Shown piece by piece: positions 1 through 12,190 of a stretch of DNA of 64,000 nucleotides. Position numbers and translations under genes: made by a program. The stretch's first letter is position 1. Every line of letters begins with the position of its first letter. A model generated the notes under the pieces. The model was not told the DNA's origin and did not search any database. It was given only the letters and a program-made list of their open reading frames with translations. Origin of the DNA: Leifsonia sp. Root1293 (GTDB taxonomy: Bacteria > Actinomycetota > Actinomycetes > Actinomycetales > Microbacteriaceae); NCBI RefSeq assembly GCF_001425325.1, contig NZ_LMEH01000001.1:1392688-1456687 (forward strand), read 5' to 3'.

Positions 1-39
1 GGCGATGGCCGGAACGACGAGGCGGGTGCGGAAGGGCAT
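1..39 (-). CDS. 5' end of an unidentified protein (partial)
   Basis: Only the first 13 codons lie in the window. An ATG at 39-37 is preceded by GGAG with a 5-base spacer, and reads MPFRTRLVVPAIA. The basic start followed by small hydrophobic residues could be the beginning of a signal peptide or membrane segment, but 13 residues do not identify a family. It lies downstream of typA on the same strand, separated from it by a strong hairpin, so it is probably transcribed independently. Confidence 0.5.
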   Translation of the reverse strand, partial: MPFRTRLVVPAIA

Positions 40-87
40 GATGTCTCCAGGGCTCGGGCCTCCAGAGTACGCGCTGGGGCTACGACA

Positions 88-135
88 GAGGGTGTCGGCA
101 TCCGCTCTTCACGAGAGACGGATGCCGACACCCTC
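88..135 (-). terminator. hairpin terminator downstream of typA
   Basis: A perfect 17-bp inverted repeat (88-104 with 119-135) encloses a 14-base loop and begins 17 bases after the typA stop codon. There is no T-run after the stem, as is common for actinobacterial terminators. Each arm contains one copy of the GCATCCG/CGGATGC motif that is abundant throughout the window. Confidence 0.75.
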
Positions 136-151
136 GAGGTGTCGCGAGCGA

Positions 152-2062
152 CTAGTTCTGGTTCTGCTTCTTCAGGCGCGAGGTGGAGCGGGCGCGCGAC
201 TGGGCGTCGAGCTCGACCTTGCGGATGCGCACGTTGGCCGGGGTGACCTCGACGCACTCGTCCTCGCGGGCGAACTCGAGGCACTCCTCCAGCGAGAGCT
301 GACGCGACGGCGTCATCGACTCGAAGGTGTCGGAGGTGGACTGACGCATGTTGGTCAGCTTCTTCTCCTTGGTGATGTTCACGTCCATGTCGTCGGCGCG
401 CGAGTTCTCGCCGATGACCATGCCCTCGTAGACCTCTTCGGTGGGGTTCACGAAGAAGCTCATGCGCTCCTGGAGCGCGATGATGGCGAACGGGGTGACG
501 ACACCGGCGCGGTCGGCGACGATGGATCCGTTGTTGCGGGTGACGATCTCGCCGGCCCACTCGTCGTAGCCGTGCGAGATGGCGTTGGCGATTCCGGTAC
601 CACGCGTGGTGGTGAGGAACTCGGTGCGGAAGCCGATGAGGCCGCGCGACGGGACGATGAACTCCATGCGCACCCAGCCGGTGCCGTGGTTGGCCATGTT
701 GTCCATACGGCCCTTGCGGGAGGCCATCAGCTGGGTGATCGCGCCGAGGTACTCCTCGGGAGCGTCGATGGTGAGGTGCTCGTACGGCTCGTGCAGCTTG
801 CCGTCGACGCGCTTGGTGACCACCTGCGGCTTGCCGACGGTGAGCTCGTAGCCCTCGCGGCGCATCTGCTCGACGAGGATGGCGAGAGCGAGCTCTCCAC
901 GACCCTGCACCTCCCAGGCGTCGGGGCGTCCGATGTCGACGATCTTGAGCGAGACGTTTCCGACGAGCTCGCGGTCGAGGCGGTCCTTGACCATGCGCGC
1001 CGTGAGCTTGTGGCCCTTGACCTTGCCGACGAGCGGCGAGGTGTTCGTGCCGATGGTCATCGAGATCGCGGGGTCGTCGACGTGGATCTGCGGGAGCGGA
1101 CGAACGTCATCCGGGTCCGCGAGGGTCTCGCCGATGGTGATGTCCTCGAAGCCGGCGACGGCGACGATGTCGCCGGGGCCGGCGCTCTCGGCGGGGTAGC
1201 GATCGAGTGCGCGGGTCTTCAGCAGCTCGGTGATGCGAACGTTCTTGACCTGGCCGTCGTGGCGCACCCAGGCGACGGTCTCGCCCTTCTTGAGCGTGCC
1301 GTTGAAGACGCGGAGCAGGGCGAGGCGGCCGAGGAACGGCGAGGCGTCGAGGTTGGTGACCCAGGCCTGCAGGGGTGCCTCGTCGTCGTACTTCGGAGCG
1401 GGGATGTGCTCGAGGATCGCGCCGAACAGGGGCTCGAGGTCGTCGTTGTCGGGCAGCGTGCCGTTCTCGGGCTTGGTGAGGCTCGCGGCGCCGTTGCGAC
1501 CGGAGGCGTACACGACGGGCACGTCGAGGATGGCGTCGAGGTCGAGGTCGGGAACGTCATCGGCCATGTCGGAGGCGAGACCGAGCAGGAGATCCTGGCT
1601 CTCGGCGACGACCTCGTCGATGCGCGCATCGGGGCGGTCGGTCTTGTTGACGAGCAGGATGACGGGGAGCTTGGCCTCGAGGGCCTTGCGCAGCACGAAG
1701 CGTGTCTGGGGCAGGGGGCCCTCCGACGCGTCGACGAGGAGCACGACGCCGTCGACCATGGACAGGCCGCGCTCGACCTCGCCACCGAAGTCGGCGTGGC
1801 CCGGGGTGTCGATCACGTTGATGGTGATGGGACCCTCGGTGGCGTGCACGCCGTTGTAGGTGATCGCCGTGTTCTTGGCGAGGATCGTGATGCCCTTCTC
1901 ACGCTCGAGCTCGTTGGAGTCCATGGCGCGCTCTTCGACGTGGGCGTGGTCGGAGAAGGAGTGGGTCTGGCCGAGCATGGCGTCGACGAGAGTCGTCTTG
2001 CCGTGGTCGACGTGGGCCACGATGGCCACATTCCGGATGTCTGAGCGCAGGGCGATTGCCAT
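152..2062 (-). CDS. typA: translational GTPase TypA/BipA
   Basis: A ribosome-associated GTPase of the EF-G-like superfamily, involved in 50S assembly and stress or cold adaptation in other bacteria. The 636-residue protein has the expected length. The G1 loop HVDHGKTT is at residues 17-24, followed by [14 protein letters not shown] (G3) and NKTD (G4). EF-G-like beta-barrel domains and the TypA-specific C-terminal domain follow, ending in a Lys/Gln-rich tail. The ATG start has AAGGA upstream. The gene stands alone, with hairpin terminators on both sides. No oddities were seen. Confidence 0.97.
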   Translation of the reverse strand: MAIALRSDIRNVAIVAHVDHGKTTLVDAMLGQTHSFSDHAHVEERAMDSNELEREKGITILAKNTAITYNGVHATEGPITINVIDTPGHADFGGEVERGLSMVDGVVLLVDASEGPLPQTRFVLRKALEAKLPVILLVNKTDRPDARIDEVVAESQDLLLGLASDMADDVPDLDLDAILDVPVVYASGRNGAASLTKPENGTLPDNDDLEPLFGAILEHIPAPKYDDEAPLQAWVTNLDASPFLGRLALLRVFNGTLKKGETVAWVRHDGQVKNVRITELLKTRALDRYPAESAGPGDIVAVAGFEDITIGETLADPDDVRPLPQIHVDDPAISMTIGTNTSPLVGKVKGHKLTARMVKDRLDRELVGNVSLKIVDIGRPDAWEVQGRGELALAILVEQMRREGYELTVGKPQVVTKRVDGKLHEPYEHLTIDAPEEYLGAITQLMASRKGRMDNMANHGTGWVRMEFIVPSRGLIGFRTEFLTTTRGTGIANAISHGYDEWAGEIVTRNNGSIVADRAGVVTPFAIIALQERMSFFVNPTEEVYEGMVIGENSRADDMDVNITKEKKLTNMRQSTSDTFESMTPSRQLSLEECLEFAREDECVEVTPANVRIRKVELDAQSRARSTSRLKKQNQN

Positions 2063-2227
2063 AAGTCTGTCCTTGGGTTTTCTTCGGTTCGCGCTCTGTC
2101 ACGACGACGGGCTGGAGCTCGGTGTCGGATCGCGCACGGCGTCGCGGATGCGGCGCTCAGGTGGGGTCTGCGGGTCGGCGCGCTGAAATGCGCACAGCCC
2201 AATCACCCCAGTTTAGCCTGTAATGCT

Positions 2228-2257
2228 GAACGGCGGGTCCACGAGGACCCGCCGTTC
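2228..2257 (-). terminator. terminator of the oligopeptide transporter operon
   Basis: A perfect 13-bp stem (GAACGGCGGGTCC at 2228-2240 with its complement at 2245-2257) has a 4-base loop and begins about 20 bases after the stop codon of the ATPase gene. It lies between that operon and the typA promoter region, so it isolates the two units. The rest of the 2063-2276 gap shows no further gene. Confidence 0.8.
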
Positions 2258-2276
2258 ACCAACCAGACGCCTGACC

Positions 2277-4034
2277 CTAGGAGGCGAGCTCGATGCTCGC
2301 TCCGGGGATGGCGGCCAGCAGATCCTGCGTGTACTGCTGCTGCGGGTTGTCGAACACCTGGTCGGTGGTCGAGTACTCGACGATCTTGCCCTTCTGCATG
2401 ACGGCCACGTTGTCGGCGATCACGCGCACCACGGCGAGGTCGTGCGTGATGAAGAGGTAGGTCAGGTCGAGCTCCGACTGCAGGTCCGCGAGCAAGCGCA
2501 GGATCTGCGCCTGCACGAGCACGTCGAGAGCCGACACGGCCTCGTCGAGGATGACGATCTCGGGCTTGAGTGCCAGAGCACGCGCGATGGCGATGCGCTG
2601 ACGCTGTCCGCCCGACAGCTCGTTGGGGTACCGGCTGACCAGCATCTTGGGCAGCGACACCTGGTCGAGCAGCTCGAACACCCGGGCCTGACGCGACTTG
2701 CGCGATCCGACGCCGTGCACCGACAGCGGTTCGCTGATCGTGTTGCCGATGTTGCGCAGCGGGTTGAGGGAGCCGTACGGGTCCTGGAACACCGGCTGCA
2801 TCCGGCTGCGCAGGTTGAACAGCTCCTTGCCGCCGAGCGAGTTCAGGTCCTTGCCTCCGACGATGATCTTGCCGGCGGTGGAGTCCTCGAGCTTCAGCAG
2901 CATCTTCGCGACGGTCGACTTGCCGGAGCCGGATTCGCCGACGAGCGCCATGGTGGTGCCCTTGGCGATCTGGAACGAGACATCGTCGACGGCCTTGAAG
3001 TCTCCGGAGCCCCGGATCTTGTAGACCTTCGTCAGGTTCTCGACGACGATCGCCGGCGGAAGGCCTGCCGAGTCGTCTCGTGCCTCCGCCCGCGCCTCGG
3101 CCGTGGCGATGAGGTCGACGACCTCTGCTGCTGCCGGGGCGTGGATGTCGAGCTCCGACAGAGGCGTATCGCTCGCCTGGATACGGCGCGACGCGAGGCT
3201 CGGTGCCGCTGCGACGAGCCTCTGGGTGTACGGGTGCTGCGGATCCTTGAGGATCTTGACCGACGGCCCGGACTCGACGACCTTGCCCTTGTACATAACC
3301 ACGAGCTGCTCTGCGCGCTCGGCCGCGAGGCCGAGGTCGTGCGTGATGAACAGCAGCGTCGTCCCGAGGTCACGGGTCAGCGTCTCGAGGTGATCGAGGA
3401 TGACGCGCTGCACCGTGACGTCGAGCGCCGAGGTCGGCTCGTCGGCGATGAGCAGCTGCGGGTTGGCAGCCAGGCCCATGCCGATGAGCACGCGCTGGCG
3501 CATGCCGCCGGAGAACTGGTGCGGATACTGCTTGAGTCGGCGGTCGGCGTCGCCGAGACCGGCCTGCTTGAGCACCTCGATGGCGCGTGCGCGCACGGCC
3601 TTCTTGCCTGAGGCGATGCCGTTCGAGCGGATGGCCTCCTCCACCTGGAAGCCGATGCTCCAGACGGGGTTGAGGTTGGACATCGGGTCCTGCGGCACGA
3701 AGCCGATCTGCCGACCGCGGATGTCCTCCATCTCCTTCGGCGTGGCCGTGGAGAGTTCCCGCCCGTCGAGCTTGATGGAGCCGCCGGTGATCTTTCCGGT
3801 GCCGGGGAGCAGATTGATGATGGCGTGCGCCGTCGTCGACTTGCCGGAGCCGGACTCGCCCACGATCGCGAGCGACTGCCCGCGGTACAGGGTGATGTTC
3901 ACGCCGTCGACGGCTTTGACGAGACCGTTCTGGGTGTTGAAGCCCACCTGGAGATCGGTGATCTCGAGGATGGGACGTTCGCCGTTCTCGGAGTTCACGG
4001 TGTTCCCGTCGTTCTGGGTGATCGTCGTGCTCAT
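2277..4034 (-). CDS. peptide ABC transporter, double ATP-binding protein (DppD-DppF fusion type)
   Basis: The energy-supplying component of a dipeptide/oligopeptide/nickel-type importer, with both ATPase domains on one 585-residue chain. The first ATPase has Walker A GESGSGKST at residues 59-67, signature FSGGMRQR at 174-181 and Walker B LLIADEP at 194-200. The second has an identical Walker A at about 366-374 and signature LSGGQRQR. A spacer of about 60 residues joins them, and the typical oligopeptide ABC C-terminal extension (PQHPYTQRL) follows the first domain. The start overlaps the dppC stop by 4 bases, which suggests translational coupling. Confidence 0.93.
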   Translation of the reverse strand: MSTTITQNDGNTVNSENGERPILEITDLQVGFNTQNGLVKAVDGVNITLYRGQSLAIVGESGSGKSTTAHAIINLLPGTGKITGGSIKLDGRELSTATPKEMEDIRGRQIGFVPQDPMSNLNPVWSIGFQVEEAIRSNGIASGKKAVRARAIEVLKQAGLGDADRRLKQYPHQFSGGMRQRVLIGMGLAANPQLLIADEPTSALDVTVQRVILDHLETLTRDLGTTLLFITHDLGLAAERAEQLVVMYKGKVVESGPSVKILKDPQHPYTQRLVAAAPSLASRRIQASDTPLSELDIHAPAAAEVVDLIATAEARAEARDDSAGLPPAIVVENLTKVYKIRGSGDFKAVDDVSFQIAKGTTMALVGESGSGKSTVAKMLLKLEDSTAGKIIVGGKDLNSLGGKELFNLRSRMQPVFQDPYGSLNPLRNIGNTISEPLSVHGVGSRKSRQARVFELLDQVSLPKMLVSRYPNELSGGQRQRIAIARALALKPEIVILDEAVSALDVLVQAQILRLLADLQSELDLTYLFITHDLAVVRVIADNVAVMQKGKIVEYSTTDQVFDNPQQQYTQDLLAAIPGASIELAS

Positions 4035-4987
4035 CGTGCGGCCCTCGCCTTCGGGTCGAGCGCATCGCGCACGACCTCGCCGAGCATGATGAAGCTCAGC
4101 ACGGTCAGGGACAGGGCGATCGACGGGTAGATCAGCGTCTGCGGAGCGACCCGGAGGTCGTTCTGGGCCTGGCTGATGTCATTGCCCCACGACATCGTCG
4201 TACCCGGCAGACCGACACCGAGGAACGACAGCGTCGCCTCGGCGACGATCGCGGCCGCGAGCGAGATCGTCGTGACGACGATGACGGGTGCGATCGAGTT
4301 GGGGAGCACGTGGCGCACCAGGATGCGGAACCGCGACAGGCCGATGGCCGTTGCAGCCATGACGTAGTCGGAGTTCTTCACCCTGAAGATCTCGGCTCTC
4401 AGCACGCGGGCGGTCGATGGCCACGCGAAGATTCCGATCGCGAGCGAGATCACCCACACGCTGCGGTAGGCCGAGAAGACGCTCATGATGACGACGGCGG
4501 CGAGGATGTAGGGGATGGAGAAGAAGATGTCGCCGACGCGGGAGAGCACGCCGTCGACCCAGCCGCCGTAGAACCCGGCCAGCGACCCGAAGGCGATGCC
4601 GAGGACGAAGACCAGGACCGTGACGATGATTCCCACGGAGAGCGAGGTGCTCGTGCCGTAGATGATGCGCGCGTAGATGTCGCAGCCCTGCTTGGTGTAG
4701 CCGAGCACGCTGCCGTCGCCGGGTCCGTCGAGGCTCTTGGAGAGCTCGCAGAACGCCGGGTCGACGGAGGTGAACAGCGACGGGAAGAGCGCGACCGCGA
4801 CGATCACGATGATCACGATGATCATCACCGAGGAGATCCAGAACATCGGACGCTTGCGCACATCGTGCCAGGCGTCGATCCAGAGGTTCGAGGGCTTGCC
4901 CTCGGTCTTGACCTGGTCGATCGCAACGAGGGGCGTCTCCTCGAGAGGCGCGACGAAGTGATTCTGCTGGGAGTTTCTACTTGGCAT
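4031..4987 (-). CDS. peptide ABC transporter permease, DppC/OppC type
   Basis: An inner-membrane permease subunit of the binding-protein-dependent transport family, 318 residues. It has an N-terminal cytoplasmic stretch of about 50 residues, a first membrane helix (WISSVMIIVIIVIVAVALF), a periplasmic-side loop with two cysteines, and then the five-helix permease core. The EAA loop that docks on the ATPase reads approximately AATAIGLSRFRILVRHVLPN. It overlaps dppB by 11 bases and the ATPase gene by 4, so the three genes form one operon. The substrate cannot be deduced from sequence alone. Confidence 0.93.
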   Translation of the reverse strand: MPSRNSQQNHFVAPLEETPLVAIDQVKTEGKPSNLWIDAWHDVRKRPMFWISSVMIIVIIVIVAVALFPSLFTSVDPAFCELSKSLDGPGDGSVLGYTKQGCDIYARIIYGTSTSLSVGIIVTVLVFVLGIAFGSLAGFYGGWVDGVLSRVGDIFFSIPYILAAVVIMSVFSAYRSVWVISLAIGIFAWPSTARVLRAEIFRVKNSDYVMAATAIGLSRFRILVRHVLPNSIAPVIVVTTISLAAAIVAEATLSFLGVGLPGTTMSWGNDISQAQNDLRVAPQTLIYPSIALSLTVLSFIMLGEVVRDALDPKARAAR

Positions 4988-5906
4988 AACGGATCCTCGG
5001 GTCGAGAACGGCGTACAGCAGATCCACCAGCAGGTTCACCACGAGGTAGATCAGCACCATGACCGTGACGAACGCGACGACGGTGGGGCGCTCTCCTCGG
5101 ATGATGGCCTGGTACAGGGTGCGCCCGACTCCGGGCACGTTGAAGATTCCCTCGGTGACCGTCGCACCGACCATGAGCGTGCCGAAGTCTACGGCGAGGT
5201 AGGTCACGACGGGGATGAGGGAGTTGCGCAGGATGTGCACCGGAACGATGCGACGACGGCTGAGGCCCTTGCTCGCTGCGGTGCGAACGAAGTCCTGACC
5301 GCCGGTCTCGATGACTGACGACCGTGTCAGTCGTTGGATCTGCGCGAAGCTGATGGTCGCCAGCACGATGGCAGGCAGGATCAGGTCCTGGAGCGGAGCT
5401 CCGGGCCCGACAGTCGCCCTGAACCAACCGAGGTTGATCGCGAAGACGAGCTGGGCCACGAACGCGATCACGAAGATCGGCAGCGAGATGAGCACGAGGC
5501 TCACGGCCAGTGCGCTCGAGTCGAAGAACTTGCCCTTGCGAAGACCCGAGATGAGGCCGACGCTGATGCCCGCGATCATCTCGAAGAAGATGGCGATGAG
5601 CGCCAGCCGCAGGGTGACCGGGAAGGTCTTGGCGAGGATCTCGGTGACCGGCTGACCGGAGAACGAGATGCCGAAGTCTCCGACGAAGATGCCCTTGAGG
5701 AAGAGGAGGTACTGCACGATGAACGGCTGGTCGAAGTGGTAGCGCTCGCGAAGCTGCTCGATCACCGCGGGGTTCGGCGTCTTGTCACCGAACAGCGCCA
5801 CGATCGGGTCACCCGGCATGGCGAAGACCATGAAGTAGATGAGGAAGGTGGTGCCGAGCAGGACAGGCACGGCCTGCAGCACTCGACGGAGGATGTAACC
5901 GGCCAT
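4977..5906 (-). CDS. peptide ABC transporter permease, DppB/OppB type
   Basis: A 309-residue partner permease of the DppC-like protein. The N-terminus MAGYILRRVLQAVPVLLGTTF is the classic DppB/OppB first helix, and the EAA loop (RTAASKGLSRRRIVPVHILRN) lies in the last third. GDFGISF follows the first long extracytoplasmic loop, as in the family. It is the first gene of the three-gene membrane/ATPase unit. A hairpin lies between it and the upstream lipoprotein gene, so the binding protein may be made in excess over the membrane components. Confidence 0.93.
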   Translation of the reverse strand: MAGYILRRVLQAVPVLLGTTFLIYFMVFAMPGDPIVALFGDKTPNPAVIEQLRERYHFDQPFIVQYLLFLKGIFVGDFGISFSGQPVTEILAKTFPVTLRLALIAIFFEMIAGISVGLISGLRKGKFFDSSALAVSLVLISLPIFVIAFVAQLVFAINLGWFRATVGPGAPLQDLILPAIVLATISFAQIQRLTRSSVIETGGQDFVRTAASKGLSRRRIVPVHILRNSLIPVVTYLAVDFGTLMVGATVTEGIFNVPGVGRTLYQAIIRGERPTVVAFVTVMVLIYLVVNLLVDLLYAVLDPRIRYAK

Positions 5907-6015
5907 GGATCAGGCCCCGCAATCCGGGGTTTTTGGCATGAGAGAACCTATCTGTCTTTCAAGCTCGATCGTCCCAGAGTAGCGCTGTGACGCAATCGGA
6001 ACCACGAGCGTGGGA

Positions 6016-6046
6016 GTGGGGCGGCAGCTGATAGCTACCGCCCCAC
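6016..6046 (-). terminator. hairpin between the binding-protein gene and dppB
   Basis: A 9-bp stem GTGGGGCGG (6016-6024) pairs with 6038-6046; after one mismatch, four more pairs (AGCT/AGCT) close a 3-base loop. It starts about 45 bases past the stop of the lipoprotein gene. The position fits a partial terminator or 3'-end stabiliser that lowers expression of the downstream permease and ATPase genes. The rest of the 185-base gap holds no gene. Confidence 0.6.
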
Positions 6047-6091
6047 AGAGTGCTTCAGGAATACTAACCCCTCAGCGGTGTGCCGCGAGAA

Positions 6092-7720
6092 TTACTCGGC
6101 GGCGGTCTTCGTCACCTCGTAGTACAGCGGAACCGAGTTCCAGCCGAACTGGACGTTCTCCACGTTCTCGCTCCACGCGCCGTTGACGGTCGCGTACCAG
6201 AGCGGGATGGCGGGCAGGTCCTTGAAGAGCTGGACCTGGACATCCTGGAACTTCTTGTTGGCGGCGTCGAGGTCGGTCTCGGCCAGGCCCTCGGAGAGGA
6301 GCTTGTCGACATCCGGGTTCGAGTAGTCGCCGTCGTTCGAGCCGGCGCCCGTTCCGTAGAGCGGTCCGAGGAAGTTGTACAGAGCCGGGTAGTCGGCCTG
6401 CCATCCCGTGCGGAACGCCGTCTGGATCGTGCGGTCGGTGATCTTCGTGCGAGCCTCGGCGAACGTCGGGTACGGGTCGCCGGAGGCGTCGATGCCGAGA
6501 ACGTTCTTGATGCTGTTCGACACTGCGTCGACCCAGCCCTGGTGGCCGCCGTCGGCGTTGTAGGCGATCTTGAAGGTGCCGTCCCACGGGGCGATGGCGT
6601 CAGCCTCTGCCCAGAGCTTCTTGGCCTCGTCGGGGTTGTAGTCCAACACCTCGGAGCCTTCGAGGTCCTCGGAGTAGCCGTCGATGACCGGCGACGTGAA
6701 GTCGTGGGCCGGCGTACGGGTGCCCGAGAAGATCACGTCGGTGATCTCGTCGCGGTTGATGGCCAGCGAGATGGCCTGACGACGGAGGTTGCCCTCTTCG
6801 CCCGAGAAGTGCGGCAGTCGCGCCGGGATGGTGAACGACTGGAAGATCGCAGCAGCCTGGTTGACGCTGCGGTCGCCGAACTCGTCCTCGTAGGTTCCGA
6901 GCGCGCCCGAGGGGATCGCGTCGAGAACGTCGAGGTTGCCGCCCTGCAGGTCGGCGTAGGCCGCTTCCTGCGTGGCGTAGAAGATGACGTCGAGGCCACC
7001 GTTGACGACCTCGCGGCCGCCGGCGTAGTCGTCGTTCTTCACGAGCGAGATCTTCTCGTTGTGCTCCCACGCGCCGTCTTCGGCGAGCTTGTAGGGGCCG
7101 TTTCCGATCGGGTTCTCACCGAAGGCGGCGATGTCGTCCCATGCTGCCTCGGGCAGCGGGTAGAACGCCGAGTAGCCGAGGCGCAGCGGGAAGTCGGACT
7201 CCGGCTGGTTCAGCGCGACCGTGAAGGTCGTGTCGTCGACGACCTTGAGGCCCTCGAGCTCGGGAACGTTGACGTCGTAGCTGAAGCCCTTGATCGACTC
7301 GAAGAAGTAGCTCGAGAGCTGCGCGTTGTCGAGAGCGGCACCGTAGTTCCAGGCCTTCACGAAGGACTCGGCCGTGACGGGCTCACCGTTGGTGAACTTC
7401 TGGTCGGGCTTGATCTTGATCGTGTAGTTCTGAGCGTCATCCGACTCGATGGACTCGGCCATGTCGTTCACCGGGGCGCCCTTGGCGTCGTAGTACACGA
7501 GGCCTGCGAAGATGGCGTCGAGGATCTTGCCGCCGCCGACCTCGTTGGTGTTGGTCGGGATGAGCGGGTTCTGAGGCTCGGATCCGTTCGTGGTGATGAT
7601 CGCGGTCGAGTCGCCCTTGGGCGCCTCGTCTCCGCCTCCGCCGGTGCTGCAGCCGGACAGGATGAGTGCTCCCGCCGCGGCAAGAGCGATGGCTGCAACG
7701 CCAAATCTCTTGGTTCTCAA
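6092..7720 (-). CDS. peptide ABC transporter substrate-binding lipoprotein (family 5)
   Basis: An extracellular receptor of the DppA/OppA type, 542 residues, that would deliver peptides or similar ligands to the permeases encoded downstream. A signal peptide runs to the lipobox LSGC, with the lipidated Cys at residue 24, followed by a Gly-rich linker and the large SBP_bac_5 fold (for example YKLAEDGAWEHNEKISLVKN and LAINRDEI motifs). The start is TTG, supported by AGGAGG five bases upstream; no ATG lies near. It is the first gene of the transporter cluster and diverges from the CPBP gene. Confidence 0.92.
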   Translation of the reverse strand: MRTKRFGVAAIALAAAGALILSGCSTGGGGDEAPKGDSTAIITTNGSEPQNPLIPTNTNEVGGGKILDAIFAGLVYYDAKGAPVNDMAESIESDDAQNYTIKIKPDQKFTNGEPVTAESFVKAWNYGAALDNAQLSSYFFESIKGFSYDVNVPELEGLKVVDDTTFTVALNQPESDFPLRLGYSAFYPLPEAAWDDIAAFGENPIGNGPYKLAEDGAWEHNEKISLVKNDDYAGGREVVNGGLDVIFYATQEAAYADLQGGNLDVLDAIPSGALGTYEDEFGDRSVNQAAAIFQSFTIPARLPHFSGEEGNLRRQAISLAINRDEITDVIFSGTRTPAHDFTSPVIDGYSEDLEGSEVLDYNPDEAKKLWAEADAIAPWDGTFKIAYNADGGHQGWVDAVSNSIKNVLGIDASGDPYPTFAEARTKITDRTIQTAFRTGWQADYPALYNFLGPLYGTGAGSNDGDYSNPDVDKLLSEGLAETDLDAANKKFQDVQVQLFKDLPAIPLWYATVNGAWSENVENVQFGWNSVPLYYEVTKTAAE

Positions 7721-7962
7721 TGTTCCTCCTGGTGAAAAGGGCTTCGCCGCCTCGTTTTTCGAGCGCGCACGATGGCCTGAGTACCTACAAAATATGGAGC
7801 GGGGAGGCAGAAACCAAACTGTGCCGGGAAACGTTACAGATCAGAAACCTGGCCGACCGTGAATCTGCAGCGGGGGACGTTTCCTCGCAAGATCATTGCG
7901 CCCCGCGCGAGTTTGTCGAGCGGTGTCGGTGAATTCAGCCGCGAGAATGACAGGATGGCCAC
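7721..7962. promoter_or_regulatory. divergent intergenic region upstream of the peptide-binding protein and CPBP protease genes
   Basis: A 242-base gap between two divergent starts. It is less G+C-rich than its surroundings around 7780-7850 (for example ACAAAATATGG), as expected for promoters firing in both directions. AGGAGG for the TTG start lies at about 7726-7731. I see no clear operator palindrome and no convincing small gene here. Confidence 0.45.
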
Positions 7963-8781
7963 ATGAGTGAGACGTCAGGCGCACATTCCGGCCGGTCAGA
8001 GGCCGGAAACGCGGATCGGGGTACAGTACCTCGCGGTGAGCGTGGTCGCCTCTGGATCGAGATCGCGATAGTTCTGGGACTCTCTCTGGGAGCCAGTGCC
8101 GTCTACTCCATCGTGGCCATCATCGCCCGGGTGACAGCCGAGACCTCCCTCGGCGATCAGTCGACGGCTCTCAATCCGTCGCAGTCCCCTCGGGAGTGGC
8201 TGGACTTCACTTACCAGTTCCTCGGGATCTTCTTCGACCTGCTACCCGTCGCGCTCGTGTTCTACCTGCTCTGGCAGCCCGGCATCAACCCGTTCCGTCG
8301 CATCGGCTTCGACCTGACGCGTCCCGGACGCGACGCCCTGGGCGGCCTCGCCCTGGCGGCGGCCATCGGCATTCCCGGGCTAGCGCTCTACGCGGGCGGC
8401 CGCATGATCGGCATCACCGTGGATGTGCAGGCCTCGCCACTGGATGCCGCGTGGTGGACGATCCCCATCCTCGTGCTCGCGGCACTGCGGTCGGCGTTGT
8501 CCGAGGAGATCATCGTGGTCGGCTACCTGTTCACGCGCCTGCGGGAGATCGGGTGGGGGAAGTGGCAGATCATCCTGGCCAGCGCGGTCCTCCGTGGCAG
8601 CTATCACCTCTACCAGGGATTCGGGCCGTTCATCGGCAACGCCGCGATGGGCGTCGTCTTCGGCTGGTGCTACTGGCGCTGGGGCCGCACCATGCCGCTC
8701 GTCATCGCTCACACGATTCTGGACGTGGTGTCGTTCGTCGGGTATCCACTGGCCGTCGTGTGGTGGCCTGGACTGTTCTGA
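7963..8781 (+). CDS. CPBP-family intramembrane metalloprotease
   Basis: A 272-residue membrane protein of the CAAX-protease and bacteriocin-processing (Abi/CPBP) family. About seven or eight hydrophobic helices are visible. The family motifs appear in order: paired glutamates EE at 181-182 (SEEIIVVGYLFTRL), His215 in SYHLYQGFGP, and HTILD with His250 and Asp254. These residues would form the metal site within the membrane. The substrate is unknown; relatives process prenylated or bacteriocin peptides. The gene stands alone, and its 3' end overlaps the convergent small membrane gene by 80 bases. Confidence 0.88.
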   Translation: MSETSGAHSGRSEAGNADRGTVPRGERGRLWIEIAIVLGLSLGASAVYSIVAIIARVTAETSLGDQSTALNPSQSPREWLDFTYQFLGIFFDLLPVALVFYLLWQPGINPFRRIGFDLTRPGRDALGGLALAAAIGIPGLALYAGGRMIGITVDVQASPLDAAWWTIPILVLAALRSALSEEIIVVGYLFTRLREIGWGKWQIILASAVLRGSYHLYQGFGPFIGNAAMGVVFGWCYWRWGRTMPLVIAHTILDVVSFVGYPLAVVWWPGLF

Positions 8782-9118
8782 CCCTGCCTGTCGCGAGGTG
8801 CGGTTCCGCCGCGACGTACATCGGCAGCGCCGGTACGGGCGGCGGCACAGGGCGCTCGGCCTCGTCGTCATGGGCCAGCGCCGCCCGCCGCGACGGCGTG
8901 CACACCACCATGACCTCCGGCAGCCAGTTGCCGAGACCGTAGGCGTGGTCGCTGACGGCCTGCGCCTGGAGCAGGGCGGATGCCCGTCCCGGATCCGTGC
9001 GCTGGAGCGAGGCGGCCCGCGACTCCAGGCTCATGCGGTTGCCGATGACGGACAACCCGAAGATGAGGCCGATGAATCCGACCGAAGCCATGCTCCAGAG
9101 CAGATCGAAGACGTTCAT
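8702..9118 (-). CDS. small membrane-anchored protein of unknown function
   Basis: A 138-residue open frame with an ATG preceded by GGGAGG at a good distance. One N-terminal membrane helix spans about residues 4-26 (LLWSMASVGFIGLIFGLSVIG) and is followed by a hydrophilic, Arg/Pro-rich tail. I recognise no family. The last 80 bases overlap the CPBP gene on the other strand, and the tail composition (PRPESCER) looks like antisense sequence, so the true protein may have lost an earlier stop. Good start signals but moderate coding evidence. Confidence 0.55.
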   Translation of the reverse strand: MNVFDLLWSMASVGFIGLIFGLSVIGNRMSLESRAASLQRTDPGRASALLQAQAVSDHAYGLGNWLPEVMVVCTPSRRAALAHDDEAERPVPPPVPALPMYVAAEPHLATGRVRTVQATTRRPVDTRRTTPRPESCER

Positions 9119-9236
9119 GGCATCCTCCCGACGTAGACGTCGCTAGATTCGCAACGGTACGCCGGGAGGAGCCGGAAGGCTAGAGCTGTTTCCGCTCTTC
9201 GGTCGCGGCCTTCGGCCGGATCTCACCGAGCGGGGT

Positions 9237-12143
<2,907 letters not shown>

Positions 12144-12190
12144 TGCGCGCGTGATCCGATCAGGTTCGTGGGTGCTGGAAGGAGGCTCGG

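Noticed and set aside
5-2044. A 679-codon open frame on the plus strand opposite typA
   Set aside because: It runs antisense to a fully conserved gene; the absence of stops reflects G+C-rich codons of typA. It shows Asp/Glu/Val/Arg-rich composition and no family motif.
6080-7735. A 551-codon frame opposite the peptide-binding lipoprotein gene
   Set aside because: Antisense to a clear SBP family 5 gene, without a ribosome-binding site or motif; another composition artefact.
9206-9218. CGGCC-TTC-GGCCG hairpin downstream of gcvP
   Set aside because: Only five pairs with a 3-base loop and no T-run; too weak to call a terminator in such G+C-rich DNA.
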